Assembly: GCA_029582265.1 (NCBI GenBank)
Contig: CM055816.1
Coordinates: 27,820,366-27,884,365, forward strand
Direction of reading: 5' to 3'
Source: Zoroaster sp. YZ-2022
Lineage: Eukaryota > Echinodermata > Asteroidea > Forcipulatida > Zoroasteridae
Length of the DNA stretch: 64,000 nt
The position numbers were made by a program, and so were the translations under genes. This document shows positions 46,106 to 57,410 of the stretch, one piece after another. Numbering within the stretch: the first letter of the stretch is position 1; each line of letters opens with the position of its first letter. A model generated the notes under the pieces. It had not been told where the DNA came from and did not search any database. It worked only from the letters and a program-made list of their open reading frames with translations.

Positions 46106-47203
46106 TTAATTGGTGTACTTACATATGCCTGTTTCACGCATTTTCATGCTGGATGCTTTGAGAGGATACCAGTTGTTATGCCAGTGATGCCACACAATGC
46201 CTTTGGTGTTCCGATACTGCCCATCTGGGTAATAATAACCATTTAAGTCAGAGTTGAAACAGCTCCTAAACCACCAGGCTCCTTCAAAGGATTGTGCACA
46301 ATCCCGACTTGCATCATTGTCATTGTCATTATCCTTTGTTGAGAAGTGCATTCCCTTGTGATACCCAAGAGAGTCACCAGCATTGATGCTCACATCGTAG
46401 TCGCCATAATTCAGTGTGTAATTCTCACCAGTGATTTGGAAATCCGTGTATTTCGCGAATGAAGTATCGTCACTCCAATCTGTGAGATCTATGCGGAGGT
46501 CCCATGTCCCATGTGATTTATCAGAGGTCAGACTCACCAAGTTATCATTACCTAGCCAATGTTCCCCGCTTAGATCACCGAAGCCAGACTTATATTGACT
46601 CCAGTTACGATTAATAAAGTCAACACTGCCGTCCTCTCTGCGCTGAAACACAATCCATCCGCCGCCATCAATCTCCATGTCACAATAGACTTGGAGACCG
46701 TCGCTGAATCCGTCTGGGTAGATCTTGTAGACACCACTTGTGCGATAACCTGCTTCCATTAGCCCTTTACAACTTCTGTTGTGAGCAAAGGAGATATCAG
46801 GCAATGAGAAGAGAGGTGTGTCTTCATTTTCATCGAAGTACACACTTTCTTGATCTTCAACGAATGATTCAGGATACTCAGCCCTTGTGGAGTTGTTTAA
46901 CTCACACAGTTTATTGCATTTATAGAAGTTAAATGACTTACAATTCTTATCCATGTTACAGTCTCGTCCGCACATGACGTAATAGGGTACAGTTTTCTTG
47001 GCATACGTGAAGTTTTTGAGTGCTCGGTTATCTGCGGGGAGATATTCGTTTGCAAGCCCACCACATTGACTTCCCAAGCTTACCGCTTGTGATATCAGTG
47101 GTACTATAAACACGAACATCATTTTGAAATGGAGTACGCACATCAAGAGTACTTGCTGCGTCATCTTAAATGTATTGTTTGTATATGGGTGAAAACGTTT
47201 CAA
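46106..47203 (-). CDS. Secreted PAN/apple plus fibrinogen C-terminal domain (FReD) protein
   Basis: A 365-residue open frame in one exon. Met1 or Met14 starts it; Met14 begins a clear signal peptide (LLMCVLHF...FIVPLISQA) cleaved near residue 45. Residues 47-125 form a PAN/apple module with six Cys (47, 78, 82, 88, 96, 100). Residues 145-356 form a FReD: Cys 145/174 and 302/315 pairs, DGGGWIVFQRR, W..Y..GFG, HWLGND, the Asp/Asn-rich calcium-site segment DNDNDNDASRDCA, GAWWF, and the C-terminal LKASSMKMR. FReD lectins bind acetylated or other sugars and act in innate recognition, and PAN modules bind protein or carbohydrate; that role here is inferred. The last codons contain GTAAGT (46122-46117, minus), so the frame may really splice after ETGI, leaving CKYTN as intron read-through. 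No breaks are seen. Confidence 0.93.
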   Translation of the reverse strand: MKRFHPYTNNTFKMTQQVLLMCVLHFKMMFVFIVPLISQAVSLGSQCGGLANEYLPADNRALKNFTYAKKTVPYYVMCGRDCNMDKNCKSFNFYKCNKLCELNNSTRAEYPESFVEDQESVYFDENEDTPLFSLPDISFAHNRSCKGLMEAGYRTSGVYKIYPDGFSDGLQVYCDMEIDGGGWIVFQRREDGSVDFINRNWSQYKSGFGDLSGEHWLGNDNLVSLTSDKSHGTWDLRIDLTDWSDDTSFAKYTDFQITGENYTLNYGDYDVSINAGDSLGYHKGMHFSTKDNDNDNDASRDCAQSFEGAWWFRSCFNSDLNGYYYPDGQYRNTKGIVWHHWHNNWYPLKASSMKMRETGICKYTN

Positions 47204-47350
47204 CGTAAATCCAATTAAATAAGTAGAACCATCAGTTTATATTCAATCAAGTATTTCGGTATCATCGGTCGACCAACTGTTTGATTGAAACACGACTATA
47301 CTGCACACGGCGCAATGTAGAAATGTAACACAGCTTCGACCGATGAGTGT

Positions 47351-47358
47351 TTATATTG
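47351..47358 (-). promoter_or_regulatory. Possible TATA box of the FReD gene
   Basis: AATATAAA on the minus strand lies about 150 bp before the first ATG. Just downstream, TCGGTCGA and its inverse TCGACCGA form a small dyad (47264-47272 and 47336-47344). Based on position and motif only. Confidence 0.35.
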
Positions 47359-47403
47359 AATGTTTGTGAACCAAAGGATTGTATGCGTAAAGCACTGATT
47401 GGT

Positions 47404-47970
47404 CAAAGTGAAGTCACTGCTGAATGGTGATTTACATGTATCACCTGATTGGTTGACAGAAACTTGATGAGGCTCAGTTTCATCTGTTTTTTCGTTTCCT
47501 CACAAATTGGTTAAAAAAGATAAAATTATTCAATAATAGATAGTCCCAACCTGAATTGTTTTAATGTTTCGAGAAAACAAAATATAAATGAATTAATTAT
47601 TTATGAATTAATGCCTATATGAATTTGTTTAGCACATAAAATGTTTGGATGGGTGATTTTACCGAAATATTTATGAAATCAATTAAATGGCCTAGTCCCG
47701 GCCTCCCCAATGCAGCTAACGCAATTCAACAACAGTATCAGTCTATCGCCTAATTTGCATATCCAATATTTTTGTATATTGAAACCCTCCCCTCCCAAGG
47801 CGAGAGACCAGTGGGTACGAAGTATACATAAATTACAAGAAAATCCTGGGGACGATGTTGTCGTTCATCATACTGGACATCATACTATGGCATTAATCCT
47901 TTTGTGTTCCTTTAAGTTTATTACTTGGTGACCCCCAAAATAGCAATTCTAATTTATTTCTCTTTAGAAT
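47404..47970. other. Intergenic between the FReD gene and the satellite
   Basis: AT-rich, no recognised feature. Confidence 0.5.
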
Positions 47971-47974
47971 GCCA

Positions 47975-50900
47975 GGAGTGTTCAATGATTGTAATGGTGT
48001 ATTAGCTAAAGACAGTGTGAATCCAAGCTGTAGGGTAAATGAGTGTTCAATGATTGTAATGGTGTATTAGCTGAAGACAGCGTGAATCCAAGCTGTAGGG
48101 TAAATGAGTGTTCAATGATTGTAATGGTGTATTAGCTGAAGACAGCGTGAATCCAAGCTGTAGGGTAAATGAGTGTTCAATGATTGTAATGGTGTATTAG
48201 CTGAAGACAGCGTGAATCCAAGCTGTAGGGTAAATGAGTGTTCAATGATTGTAATGGTGTATTAGCTGAAGACAGCGTGAATCCAAGCTGTAGGGTAAAT
48301 GAGTGTTCAATGATTGTAATGGTGTATTACTATTAGCTGAAGACAGCGTGAATCCAAGCTGTAGGGTAAATGAGTGTTCAATGATTGTAATGGTGTATTA
48401 GCTGAAGACAGTGTGAATCCAAGCTGTAGGATAAATGAGTGTTCAATTATTGTAATGCTGTATTAGCTGAAGACAGTGTGAATCCAAGCTGTAGGATAAA
48501 TGAGTGTTCAATGATTGTAATGATGTATTAGCTGAAGACAGTGAATCCAAGCTGTAGGGTAAATGAGTGTTCAATTATTGTAATGGTGTATTAGCTGAAG
48601 ACAGTGTGAATCCAAGCTGTAGGGTAAATGAGTGTTCAATTATTGTAATGGTGTATTAGCTGAAGACAGTGAATCCAAGCTGTAGGGTAAATGAGTGTTC
48701 AATGATTGTAATGGTGTATTAGCTGAAGACAGCGTGAATCCAAGCTGTAGGGTAAATGAGTGTTCAATGATTGTAATGGTGTATTAGCTGAAGACAGTGT
48801 GAATCCAAGCTGTAGGATAAATGAGTGTTCAATGATTGTAATGGTGTATTAGCTGAAGACAGTGTGAATCCAAGCTGTAGGATAAATGAGTGTTCAATTA
48901 TTGTAATGCTGTATTAGCTGAAGACAGTGTGAATCCAAGCTGTAGAATAAATGAGTGTTCAATGATTGTAATGATGTATTAGCTGAAGACAGTGAATCCA
49001 AGCTGTAGGGTAAATGAGTGTTCAATTATTGTAATGGTGTATTAGCTGAAGACAGTGTGAATCCAAGCTGTAGGGTAAATGAGTGTTCAATTATTGTAAT
49101 GGTGTATTAGCTGAAGACAGTGAATCCAAGCTGTAGGGTAAATGAGTGTTCAATGATTGTAATGGTGTATTAGCTGAAGACAGCGTGAATCCAAGCTGTA
49201 GGGTAAATGAGTGTTCAATGATTGTAATGGTGTATTAGCTGAAGACAGCGTGAATCCAAGCTGTAGGGTAAATGAGTGTTCAATGATTGTAATGATGTAT
49301 TAGCTGAAGACAGGGTGAATCCAAGCTGTAGGGTAAATGAGTGTTCAATGATTGTAATGGTGTATTAGCTGAAGACAGCGTGAATCCAAGCTGTAGGGTA
49401 AATGAGTGTTCAATGATTGTAATGGTGTATTAGCTGAAGACAGCGTGAATCCAAGCTGTAGGGTAAATGAGTGTTCAATGATTGTAATGGTGTATTAGCT
49501 GAAGACAGCGTGAATCCAAGCTGTAGGGTAAATGAGTGTTCAATGATTGTAATGGTGTATTAGCTGAAGACAGCGTGAATCCAAGCTGTAGGGTAAAATG
49601 AGTGTTCAATGATTGTAATGGTGTATTAGCTGAAGACAGCGTGAATCCAAGCTGTGGGGGTAAATGAGTGTTCAATGATTGTAATGGTGTATTAGCTGAA
49701 GACAGCGTGAATCCAAGCTGTAGGGTAAATGAGTGTTCAATGATTGTAATGGTGTATTAGCTGAAGACAGCGTGAATCCAAGCTGTAGGGTAAATGAGTG
49801 TTCAATTATTGTAATGGTGTATTAGCTGAAGACAGCGTGAATCCAAGCTGTAGGGTAAATGAGTGTTCAATTATTGTAAAGTATTAGCTGAAGACAGCGT
49901 GAATCCAAGCTGTAGGGTAAATGAGTGTTCAATTATTGTAATGGTGTATTAGCTGAAGACAGCGTGAATCCAAGCTGTAGGGTAAATGAGTGTTCAATGA
50001 TTGTAATGGTGTATTAGCTGAAGACAGCGTGAATCCAAGCTGTAGGGTAAATGAGTGTTCAATGATTGTAATGGTGTATTAGCTGAAGACAGCGTGAATC
50101 CAAGCTGTAGGGTAAATGAGTGTTCAATGATTGTAATGGTGTATTAGCTGAAGACAGCGTGAATCCAAGCTGTAGGGTAAATGAGTGTTCAATGATTGTA
50201 ATGGTGTATTAGCTGAAGACAGCGTGAATCCAAGCTGTAGGGTAATGAGTGTTCAATGATTGTAATGGTGTATTAGCTGAAGACAGCGTGAATCCAAGCT
50301 GTAGGGGTAAATGAGTGTTCAATGATTGTAATGGTGTATTAGCTGAAGACAGCGTGAATCCAAGCTGTAGGGTAAATGAGTGTTCAATGATTGTAATGGT
50401 GTATTAGCTGAAGACAGCGTGAATCCAAGCTGTAGGGTAAATGAGTGTTCAATGATTGTAATGGTGTATTAGCTGAAGACAGTGTGAATCCAAGCTGTAG
50501 GATAAATGAGTGTTCAATGATTGTAATGGTGTATTAGCTGAAGACAGTGTGAATCCAAGCTGTAGGATAAATGAGTGTTCAATTATTGTAATGCTGTATT
50601 AGCTGAAGACAGTGTGAATCCAAGCTGTAGGATAAATGAGTGTTCAATGATTGTAATGATGTATTAGCTGAAGACAGTGAATCCAAGCTGTAGGGTAAAT
50701 GAGTGTTCAATTATTGTAATGGTGTATTAGCTGAAGACAGTGTGAATCCAAGCTGTAGGGTAAATGAGTGTTCAATTATTGTAATGGTGTATTAGCTGAA
50801 GACAGTGAATCCAAGCTGTAGGGTAAATGAGTGTTCAATGATTGTAATGGTGTATTAGCTGAAGACAGCGTGAATCCAAGCTGTAGGGTAAATGAGTGTT

Positions 50901-52260
50901 CAATGATTGTAATGGTGTATTAGCTGAAGACAGCGTGAATCCAAGCTGGGGGGTAAATGAGTGTTCAATGATTGTAATGATGTATTAGCTGAAGACAGGG
51001 TGAATCCAAGCTGTAGGGTAAATGAGTGTTCAATGATTGTAATGGTGTATTAGCTGAAGACCGCGTGAATCCAAGCTGTAGGGTAAATGAGTGTTCAATG
51101 ATTGTAATGGTGTATTAGCTGAAGACAGCGTGAATCCAAGCTGTAGGGTAAATGAGTGTTCAATGATTGTAATGGTGTATTAGCTGAAGACAGCGTGAAT
51201 CCAAGCCTGTAGGGTAAATGAGTGTTCAATGATTGTAATGGTGTATTAGCTGAAGACAGCGTGAATCCAAGCTGGGGTAAATGAGTGTTCAATGATTGTA
51301 ATGGTGTATTAGCTGAAGACAGCGTGAATCCAAGCTGTAGGGTAAATGAGTGTTCAATGATTGTAATGGTGTATTAGCTGAAGACAGCGTGAATCCAAGC
51401 TGTAGGGTAAATGAGTGTTCAATGATTGTAATGGTGTATTAGCTGAAGACAGCGTGAATCCAAGCTGTAGGGTAAATGAGTGTTCAATTATTGTAATGGT
51501 GTATTAGCTGAAGACAGCGTGAATCCAAGCTGTAGGGTAAATGAGTGTTCAATTATTGTAATGGTGTATTAGCTGAAGACAGCGTGAATCCAAGCTGTAG
51601 GGTAAATGAGTGTTCAATTATTGTAATGGTGTATTAGCTGAAGACAGCGTGAATCCAAGCTGTAGGGTAAATGAGTGTTCAATGATTGTAATGGTGTATT
51701 AGCTGAAGACAGCGTGAATCCAAGCTGTAGGGTAAATGAGTGTTCAATGATTGTAATGGTGTATTAGCTGAAGACAGCGTGAATCCAAGCTGTAGGGTAA
51801 ATGAGTGTTCAATTATTGTAATGGTGTATTAGCTGAAGACAGTGTGAATCCAAGCTGTAGGGTAAATGAGTGTTCAATGATTGTAATGGTGTATTAGCTG
51901 AAGACAGCGTGAATCCAAGCTGTAGGGTAAATGAGTGTTCAATGATTGTAATGGTGTATTAGCTGAAGACAGCGTGAATCCAAGCTGTAGGGTAAATGAG
52001 TGTTCAATGATTGTAATGGTGTATTAGCTGAAGACAGTGTGAATCCAAGCTGTAGGGTAAATGAGTGTTCAATGATTGTAATGGTGTATTAGCTGAAGAC
52101 AGTGTGTGAATCCAAGCTGTAGGGTAAATGAGTGTTCAATGATTGTAATGGTGTATTAGCTGAAGACAGTGTGAATCCAAGCTGTAGGGTAAATGAGTGT
52201 TCAATGATTGTAATGGTGTATTAGCTGAAGACAGTGTGAATCCAAGCTGTAGGGTAAATG
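47975..52260. repeat. 65-bp satellite/minisatellite, about 66 units
   Basis: The unit contains GTATTAGCTGAAGACAGCG, TGAATCCAAGCTGTAGGG and TAAATGAGTGTTCAATG. Variants (GAT/TAT in TCAATKATTG, GGGTAAA/GGATAAA, a 3-bp deletion in ACAGTGAATCC) are not random but recur in blocks: the pattern around 48452 repeats after 451 bp at 48903 and again 1685 bp later at 50588. The unit is homologous to the 70-bp unit at 1071 and 57411. Reading frames here are repeat artefacts. Confidence 0.97.
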
Positions 52261-52470
52261 AAAGGGGAAAACACGGTACAAAATGAGCTGGAGGGAACGC
52301 ATACAAACATGTATCCACCAATGGTAAAACAGTGGTTACACAGTGGTGATACACTGCCTAAAACAAAGGCCTAAAAGTAGCGTCAATTTAAAGCCAGGTG
52401 ATTAGTGGGCCTCCTTGATGATCTGATAACTTGCACCCTGGCTACACCGTTCTGCCAACTAATGCACGAT
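52261..52470. other. Short non-repetitive spacer
   Basis: Begins GAAAGGGGAAAACACGG, resembling the edge after the 70-bp arrays (GAACGGTGAGAACACG), which suggests the satellite sits in the same larger repeat family. Confidence 0.55.
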
Positions 52471-52479
52471 ATGAATCCA

Positions 52480-52688
52480 CGAATAATAATAATAATAATA
52501 ATAGTAGTAGTAGCAGCAGGTAGCAGTAGTGGTAGCAGCAGCAGCAGTAGCAGTAGTAGCAGTGGTGCAGTGGCAGCAGTGGTGGTAGCAGTAGCAGTGG
52601 TGCAGTGGTGGTGGCAGTAGTAGTGCAGTAGCAGCAGTAGTAGCAGCAGCAGCAGTGGTGGTAGTAGTAGTGGTAGTAGCAGTGGTGC

Positions 52689-52776
<88 letters not shown>
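52480..52776. repeat. (GTA/GCA)n triplet repeat, expanded LINE tail
   Basis: Mixed GTA, GCA and GTG triplets, then about 90 bp of pure GTA. It directly adjoins the 3' end of the L2-type fragment, so it is the expanded 3' tail of that element. Confidence 0.93.
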
Positions 52777-53660
52777 ATAAAGATTTGTAGCGCGCACATA
52801 TCCACCCTGCTGGGCGCTCAAGGCGCGGAAACAAAGAAAAAACATGAATACAAACAATATACAATGATAGCATAGGGAAAAATTATGTACTAAGATAGAT
52901 GTACCTACAATGCAATTACAAATATACATCATCTTTGAAGAATTGTGACATAAGATGAGTTTTAAGCATCGACTTAAATCTAGTTATACTATGACAAGAT
53001 TTGAGTTTAGTTGGAAGATGATTCCAGAGTCTTGGAGCCGCGACAGAAAAAGACCTATCACCCCAGTTCCGTTTTGAAGTTGGTTCCTTTAGGAGTGACA
53101 TGTTGCTGGAGCGCAAATTGCGTGATGGAGTGTAGACTTTAAGCAGTTCAGAAATATAAATTGGAGCAATGTTATTAAAAGATTTGTGAACAATTAGCAT
53201 AAGTTTACAAACAATTCTCTGTGAAACAGGAAGCCAGTGCAGTTCTTTCAAGATTGGCGTGATATGGCATGACGTTCTGGACAAAGTCACAACACGAGCT
53301 GCTGTGTTTGTATGTGCTGAAGACGAGATATTTGAATCTGCGGGAGACCGTAGAGGAGAGCATTCCCGTTATCGAGCCGTGATGTGACAAACGCATGTTG
53401 TTCAGCAGCACTTTTATTCAAGTATTTCCTTATTCGGCTAATATTTCTGATATGAAATGATGATATGCGAACAATGTTGGAGATATGAGGTTTTAAAGTC
53501 ATTGTCGAGTCAAATATAACACCCAAATTACGTGCTTGTGATGAGGGGGTTATCTGCGAGTCACCATTTGTAATAAATGGAAGAGAAACTTTAGACAATT
53601 GCTGACGTGATCCAAATAGAACAAATTCTGTTTGTTGTGCCTTTAAAGAGGATCTGATTT
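52777..53660 (-). mobile_element. 5'-truncated L2-type LINE
   Basis: Minus strand. The RT C-terminal region ends at 52916, followed by a 3' UTR with CGCGCCTTGAGCGCCCAGC near its end and a triplet tail, the usual 3' layout of L2-like LINEs. The 5' edge is near 53660. It is a different family from the LINE at 1900-5762. Confidence 0.88.
52916..53645 (-). pseudogene. L2-type RT C-terminal fragment with a frameshift
   Basis: Frame 1 reads TEFVLFGSRQQLSKV, LGVIFDSTMTLKPHIS, FHIRNISRIRKYL, FVTSRLDNGNALLYGLP. After a shift near 53290, frame 2 reads SCHITPILKELHWLPVSQRI, YTPSRNLRSS and WGDRSFSVAAPRLWNHLP. These are the conserved thumb and C-terminal signatures of L2-clade reverse transcriptases. The catalytic palm is missing by 5' truncation, so this copy is inactive. 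Confidence 0.92.
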
Positions 53661-53689
53661 AATTGTGCGTTTAAAGATGATCTGATGAT

Positions 53690-53740
53690 ATTTATTTATT
53701 TATTTTTTTATTTTTTTATTTTTTTATTTATTCCCTCCCT
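53690..53740. repeat. T-rich (TTTA)n microsatellite
   Basis: TTTATTTATTTATTTTTTTA-type repeat beside the next element. Confidence 0.85.
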
Positions 53741-54113
53741 CCCCAGGTCACCGAGGCGTGGGTAGTCGCCGCCCCTCCTCGGCGGGACGTGGTGTTTTTT
53801 CACCGCCCACCCCGGTGGCCTGACTTTTTCCCAACAGGGGCCTACTGACAGACGCCAGTGGGCCCCACTCCTTTTTTCCCCTTCCCTCCCTTCCCTAAGT
53901 CCTCACCTTCCCCGCTTAATTATTACTGATTCTTGCTGATCGCTATTTTTTGTTTCAATTATTATACTGATTGATTTAATTATAATTCATGTATATTGAT
54001 CTCATAAATTGACTGTCAAGTTCTGATTTAATTATTATTCTTTTAATTCTGTATATACTGTATTCCTCAAGGATTTTGAAATAAAGTTTTCCTTGAAAAA
54101 GTAAAAAAAGTAT

Positions 54114-54156
<43 letters not shown>

Positions 54157-54165
54157 TTTTTGTAA
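53741..54165 (+). mobile_element. Probable non-LTR retrotransposon 3' UTR with (TATT)n tail
   Basis: A GC-rich block (GTCGCCGCCCCTCCTCGGCG, GCCTACTGACAGACGCCAGT) is followed by AT-rich DNA, an AATAAA signal at 54080-54085, AAAAAGTAAAAAAAG and about 45 bp of TATT repeats. The layout fits a LINE 3' end, but no coding part remains, so the family is not identified. Confidence 0.5.
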
Positions 54166-54400
54166 CCAGTGAAATACATGTATGCGGTTATTGGAACCAG
54201 ACCACATTTCCTATACAAAGTATGGTGGCTAAGAGAGACCTCACAAATCGGGCAAACGTTTATACCCCTATGTGAAAAAGTCGTTTAACACATCAAGGCA
54301 GAAATCCAATTGATCCTTGATCCAGCAATTAAAAATGCCGACGCGCAGGTCTGAGATGACGCGGAGACCAGAAACCAGAGACTTTTTTCCCCTAATGACG
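54166..54400. repeat. Diverged copy of the repeat at 11490-11770
   Basis: GCGGTTATTGGAACCAGACC, TGTGAAAAAGTCGTTTAAC and GGAGACCAGAAACCAGAGAC are shared. Confidence 0.8.
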
Positions 54401-54689
54401 ATCAAGTTTTTTTAATATATTTATTTTAACCTGTTAAGCTTTTATCTCAAACAGTTCCACACAATAATTTCTGAGACTGATGTAACTAAAAGGACAGCTC
54501 TTCAGAAATGTATAGTTCGAGCTTCTTTGACAATCATCATCTTTTGACTATTAATATTTTACATCAAGCTTTATTTTACATAAAACTCTTATCAAACTTG
54601 TCTTTTCATTTAAGATTACCAATAGTGTACAATAGCTTTGATGGGTAAATGAAAGGGGTGGATACGGCAAAGGAAGGGTTTACGGCAAG
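54401..54689. repeat. Diverged copy of the 650-1080 / 57180-57420 segment
   Basis: TTCCACACA, ACTAAAAGGA.AGCTCTTCAG, TTTACATCAAGC and AAGATTACCAATAG occur in the same order. Confidence 0.7.
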
Positions 54690-55100
54690 AAACGGGGACG
54701 CCTAAATAATGAATGATAAAATAACATGTATGATGATATAAAGGGACACATCCCCCCGCCATCCACCAATGGTTTGAGACTCAAGAAACGGGAGGGACGC
54801 CTAAATAATGAATGGTAAAATAACATGTATGATGATATAAAGGGACACGTCCCCCCCCCCTCCCGCCATCCACCAATGGTTTGAGACTCAAGAAACGGGA
54901 GGGACGCCTAAATAATGAATGGTAAAATAACATGTATGATGATATAAAGGGACACGTCCCCCCCCCGCCATCCACCAATGGTTTGAGACTCAAGAAACGG
55001 GAGGACGCCTAAATAATGAATGGTAAAATAACATGTATGATGATATAAAGGACACATCCCCCCCCCCCCGCCCGCCATCCACCAATGGTTTGAGACTCAA
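54690..55100. repeat. About 108-bp tandem repeat, 4 units with C-runs
   Basis: GACGCCTAAATAATGAATG recurs at about 54698, 54796, 54904 and 55012. Each unit has a C-run of variable length and CCACCAATGGTTTGAGACTC. Confidence 0.93.
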
Positions 55101-55309
55101 TTACAATCGCACGCTATTGCTAAATAACAATAACATTCAATTACGGAATTAAACGTCAAATACTTTTTGATTTCAAATTCATCATTATTTGTTTTCCCCG
55201 CAGTCGGCTTGTAAACAATAAGCTCTTACTAAAAACAATTTTTTAAACTTTAGGTAGTTTTTGTTCGGTAATGTTGTTTTGATAACGACTATTTTCTCAC
55301 TCAAAGAGT
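55101..55309. repeat. Repeat core leading into the right 89-bp array
   Basis: CAATTACAATCGC, CAGTCGGCTTGTAAA and TTTTTGTTCGGTAATG are shared with 7620-7800 and other core copies. Confidence 0.75.
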
Positions 55310-56975
55310 AACCAATACAGTATAATGATAATATGCATGATACTGTCAATGAAAGATAAGCCAACAGTCAATTATTTTGAGTCTCTCAAACAATTGGCAA
55401 CAAAACTATACACTGTAATGATAATATGAATGATACTGTCAATGAAAGATATGCCAACAATCAATTTGAATCTGTCAAACAATTGACAACAAAACTATAC
55501 ACTGTAATGATAATATGAATGATACTGTCAATGAAAGATATGCCAACAATCAATTTGAATCTCTCAAACAATTGACAACAAAACTATACACTGTAATGAT
55601 AATATGAATGATACTGCCAATGAAAGATATGCCAACAATCAATTTGAATCTCTCAAACAATTGGCAACAAAACTATACACTGTAATGATAATATGAATGA
55701 TACTGTCAATGAAAGATATGCCAACAATCAATTTGAATCTCTCAAACAATTGGCAACAAAACTATACACTGTAATGATAATATGAATGATACTGCCAATG
55801 AAAGATATGCCAACAATCAATTTGAATCTCTCAAACAATTGACAACAAAACTATACACTGTAATGATAATATGAATGATACTGTCAATGAAAGATATGCC
55901 AACAATCAATTTGAATCTCTCAAACAATTGACAACAAAACTATACACTGTAATGATAATATGAATGATACTGTCAATGAAAGATATGCCAACAATCAATT
56001 TGAATCTCTCAAACAATTGGCAACAAAACTATACACTGTAATGATAATATGAATGATACTGTCAATGAAAGATATGCCAACAATCAATTTGAATCTCTCA
56101 AACAATTGGCAACAAAACTATACACTGTAATGATAACATGAATGATACTGTCAAAGAAAGATATGCCAACAATCAATTTGAATCTCTGAAACAATTGGCA
56201 ACAAAACTATACACTGTAATGATAATATGAATGATACTGTCAAAGAAAGATATGCCAACAATCAATTTGAATCTCTGAAACAATTGGCAACAAAACTATA
56301 CACTGTAATGATAATATGAATGATACTGTCAATGAAATATATGTCAACAATCAATTTGAATCTCTCAAACAATTGGCAACAAAACTATACACTGTAATGA
56401 TAATATGAATGATACTGTCAATGAAAGATATGTCAACAATCAATTTGAATCTCTCAAACAATTGGCAACAAAACTATACACTGTAATGATAATATGAATG
56501 ATACTGTCAATGAAAGATATGCCAACAATCAATTTGAATCTCTCAAACAATTGGCAACAAAACTATACACTGTAATGATAATATGAATGATAATGTCAAT
56601 GAAAGATATGCCAACAATCAATTTGAATCTCTCAAACAATTGGCAACAAAACTATACACTGTAATGATAATATGAATGATACTTTCAATGAAAGATAATA
56701 TGTCAACAATCAATTTGAATCTCTCAAACAATTGACAACAAAACTATACACTGTAATGATAATATGAATGATACTGTCAATGAAAGATATGCCAACAGTA
56801 AATTTGAGTCTCTCAAACAATTGGCAACAAAACTATACACTGTAATGATAATATGAATGATACTGTCAATGAAAGATATGTCAACAATCAATTTGATCTC
56901 TCAAACAATTGACAACAAAACTATACACTGTAATGATAATATGAATGAAACTGTCAATGAGATATGCCATCAATA
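55310..56975. repeat. 89-bp minisatellite, right array (about 18.6 units)
   Basis: Same unit as 1-455, exact 89-bp spacing (for example 55406 and 55495), with low divergence between units. The end (GAGATATGCCATCAATACAT) mirrors the left array end. Confidence 0.97.
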
Positions 56976-57410
56976 CATATGAAGCTCATTTGATGACAGA
57001 ACAATTACAGTCCAAAAAGTACAATCTTTTAAGCAGGGGCGGATCCAAGGTGATTGAAAAGGGGGGAAACTGCCTATAAGGGGGATACGTATACATTTAA
57101 AGCAAGATGATGAATGAGCACTTGGCCTCTTTGCCTGCCTTCAATTGATCCGCTAATTTGGCCGCCAAAAAATTATAATTTTTCAGCTCACAAAATTCCA
57201 CACATTATTATTTAGAACAATGTAATAATTTACTCATTCTTACAGAATTGTAATAAGCCAACAAATTTTAGTTGAATTAAAATATCATTTGTCAAATTTT
57301 ACTAAAAGGATAGCTCTTCAGAAAGGAAGATTTCAAGGATGTTTGACTGTCAATTTACATCAAGCATTATGTAAAACTCTGATCAACTTATTTTGTTTTT
57401 CTTCTTTTAA
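56976..57410. repeat. Right segmental-duplicate body
   Basis: Aligns with 456-835 and 1005-1070. It includes GCAGGGGCGGATCCAAGG and the TTGATCCGCTAATTTGGCC edge. It lacks the 170-bp block seen in the left copy at 836-1005. Confidence 0.85.

Noticed and set aside
49475..52354. Reading frames with repeated NTHLP.QLGFTLSSANTPLQSL units
   Set aside because: They are translations of the 65-bp satellite. They survive only where a few units keep phase and break at each unit-length change.
52383..52932. Poly-Thr, poly-Leu and poly-Tyr frames
   Set aside because: Translations of the triplet repeat in three phases; the long open frames follow from the lack of stop codons in GTA/GCA triplets on that strand.
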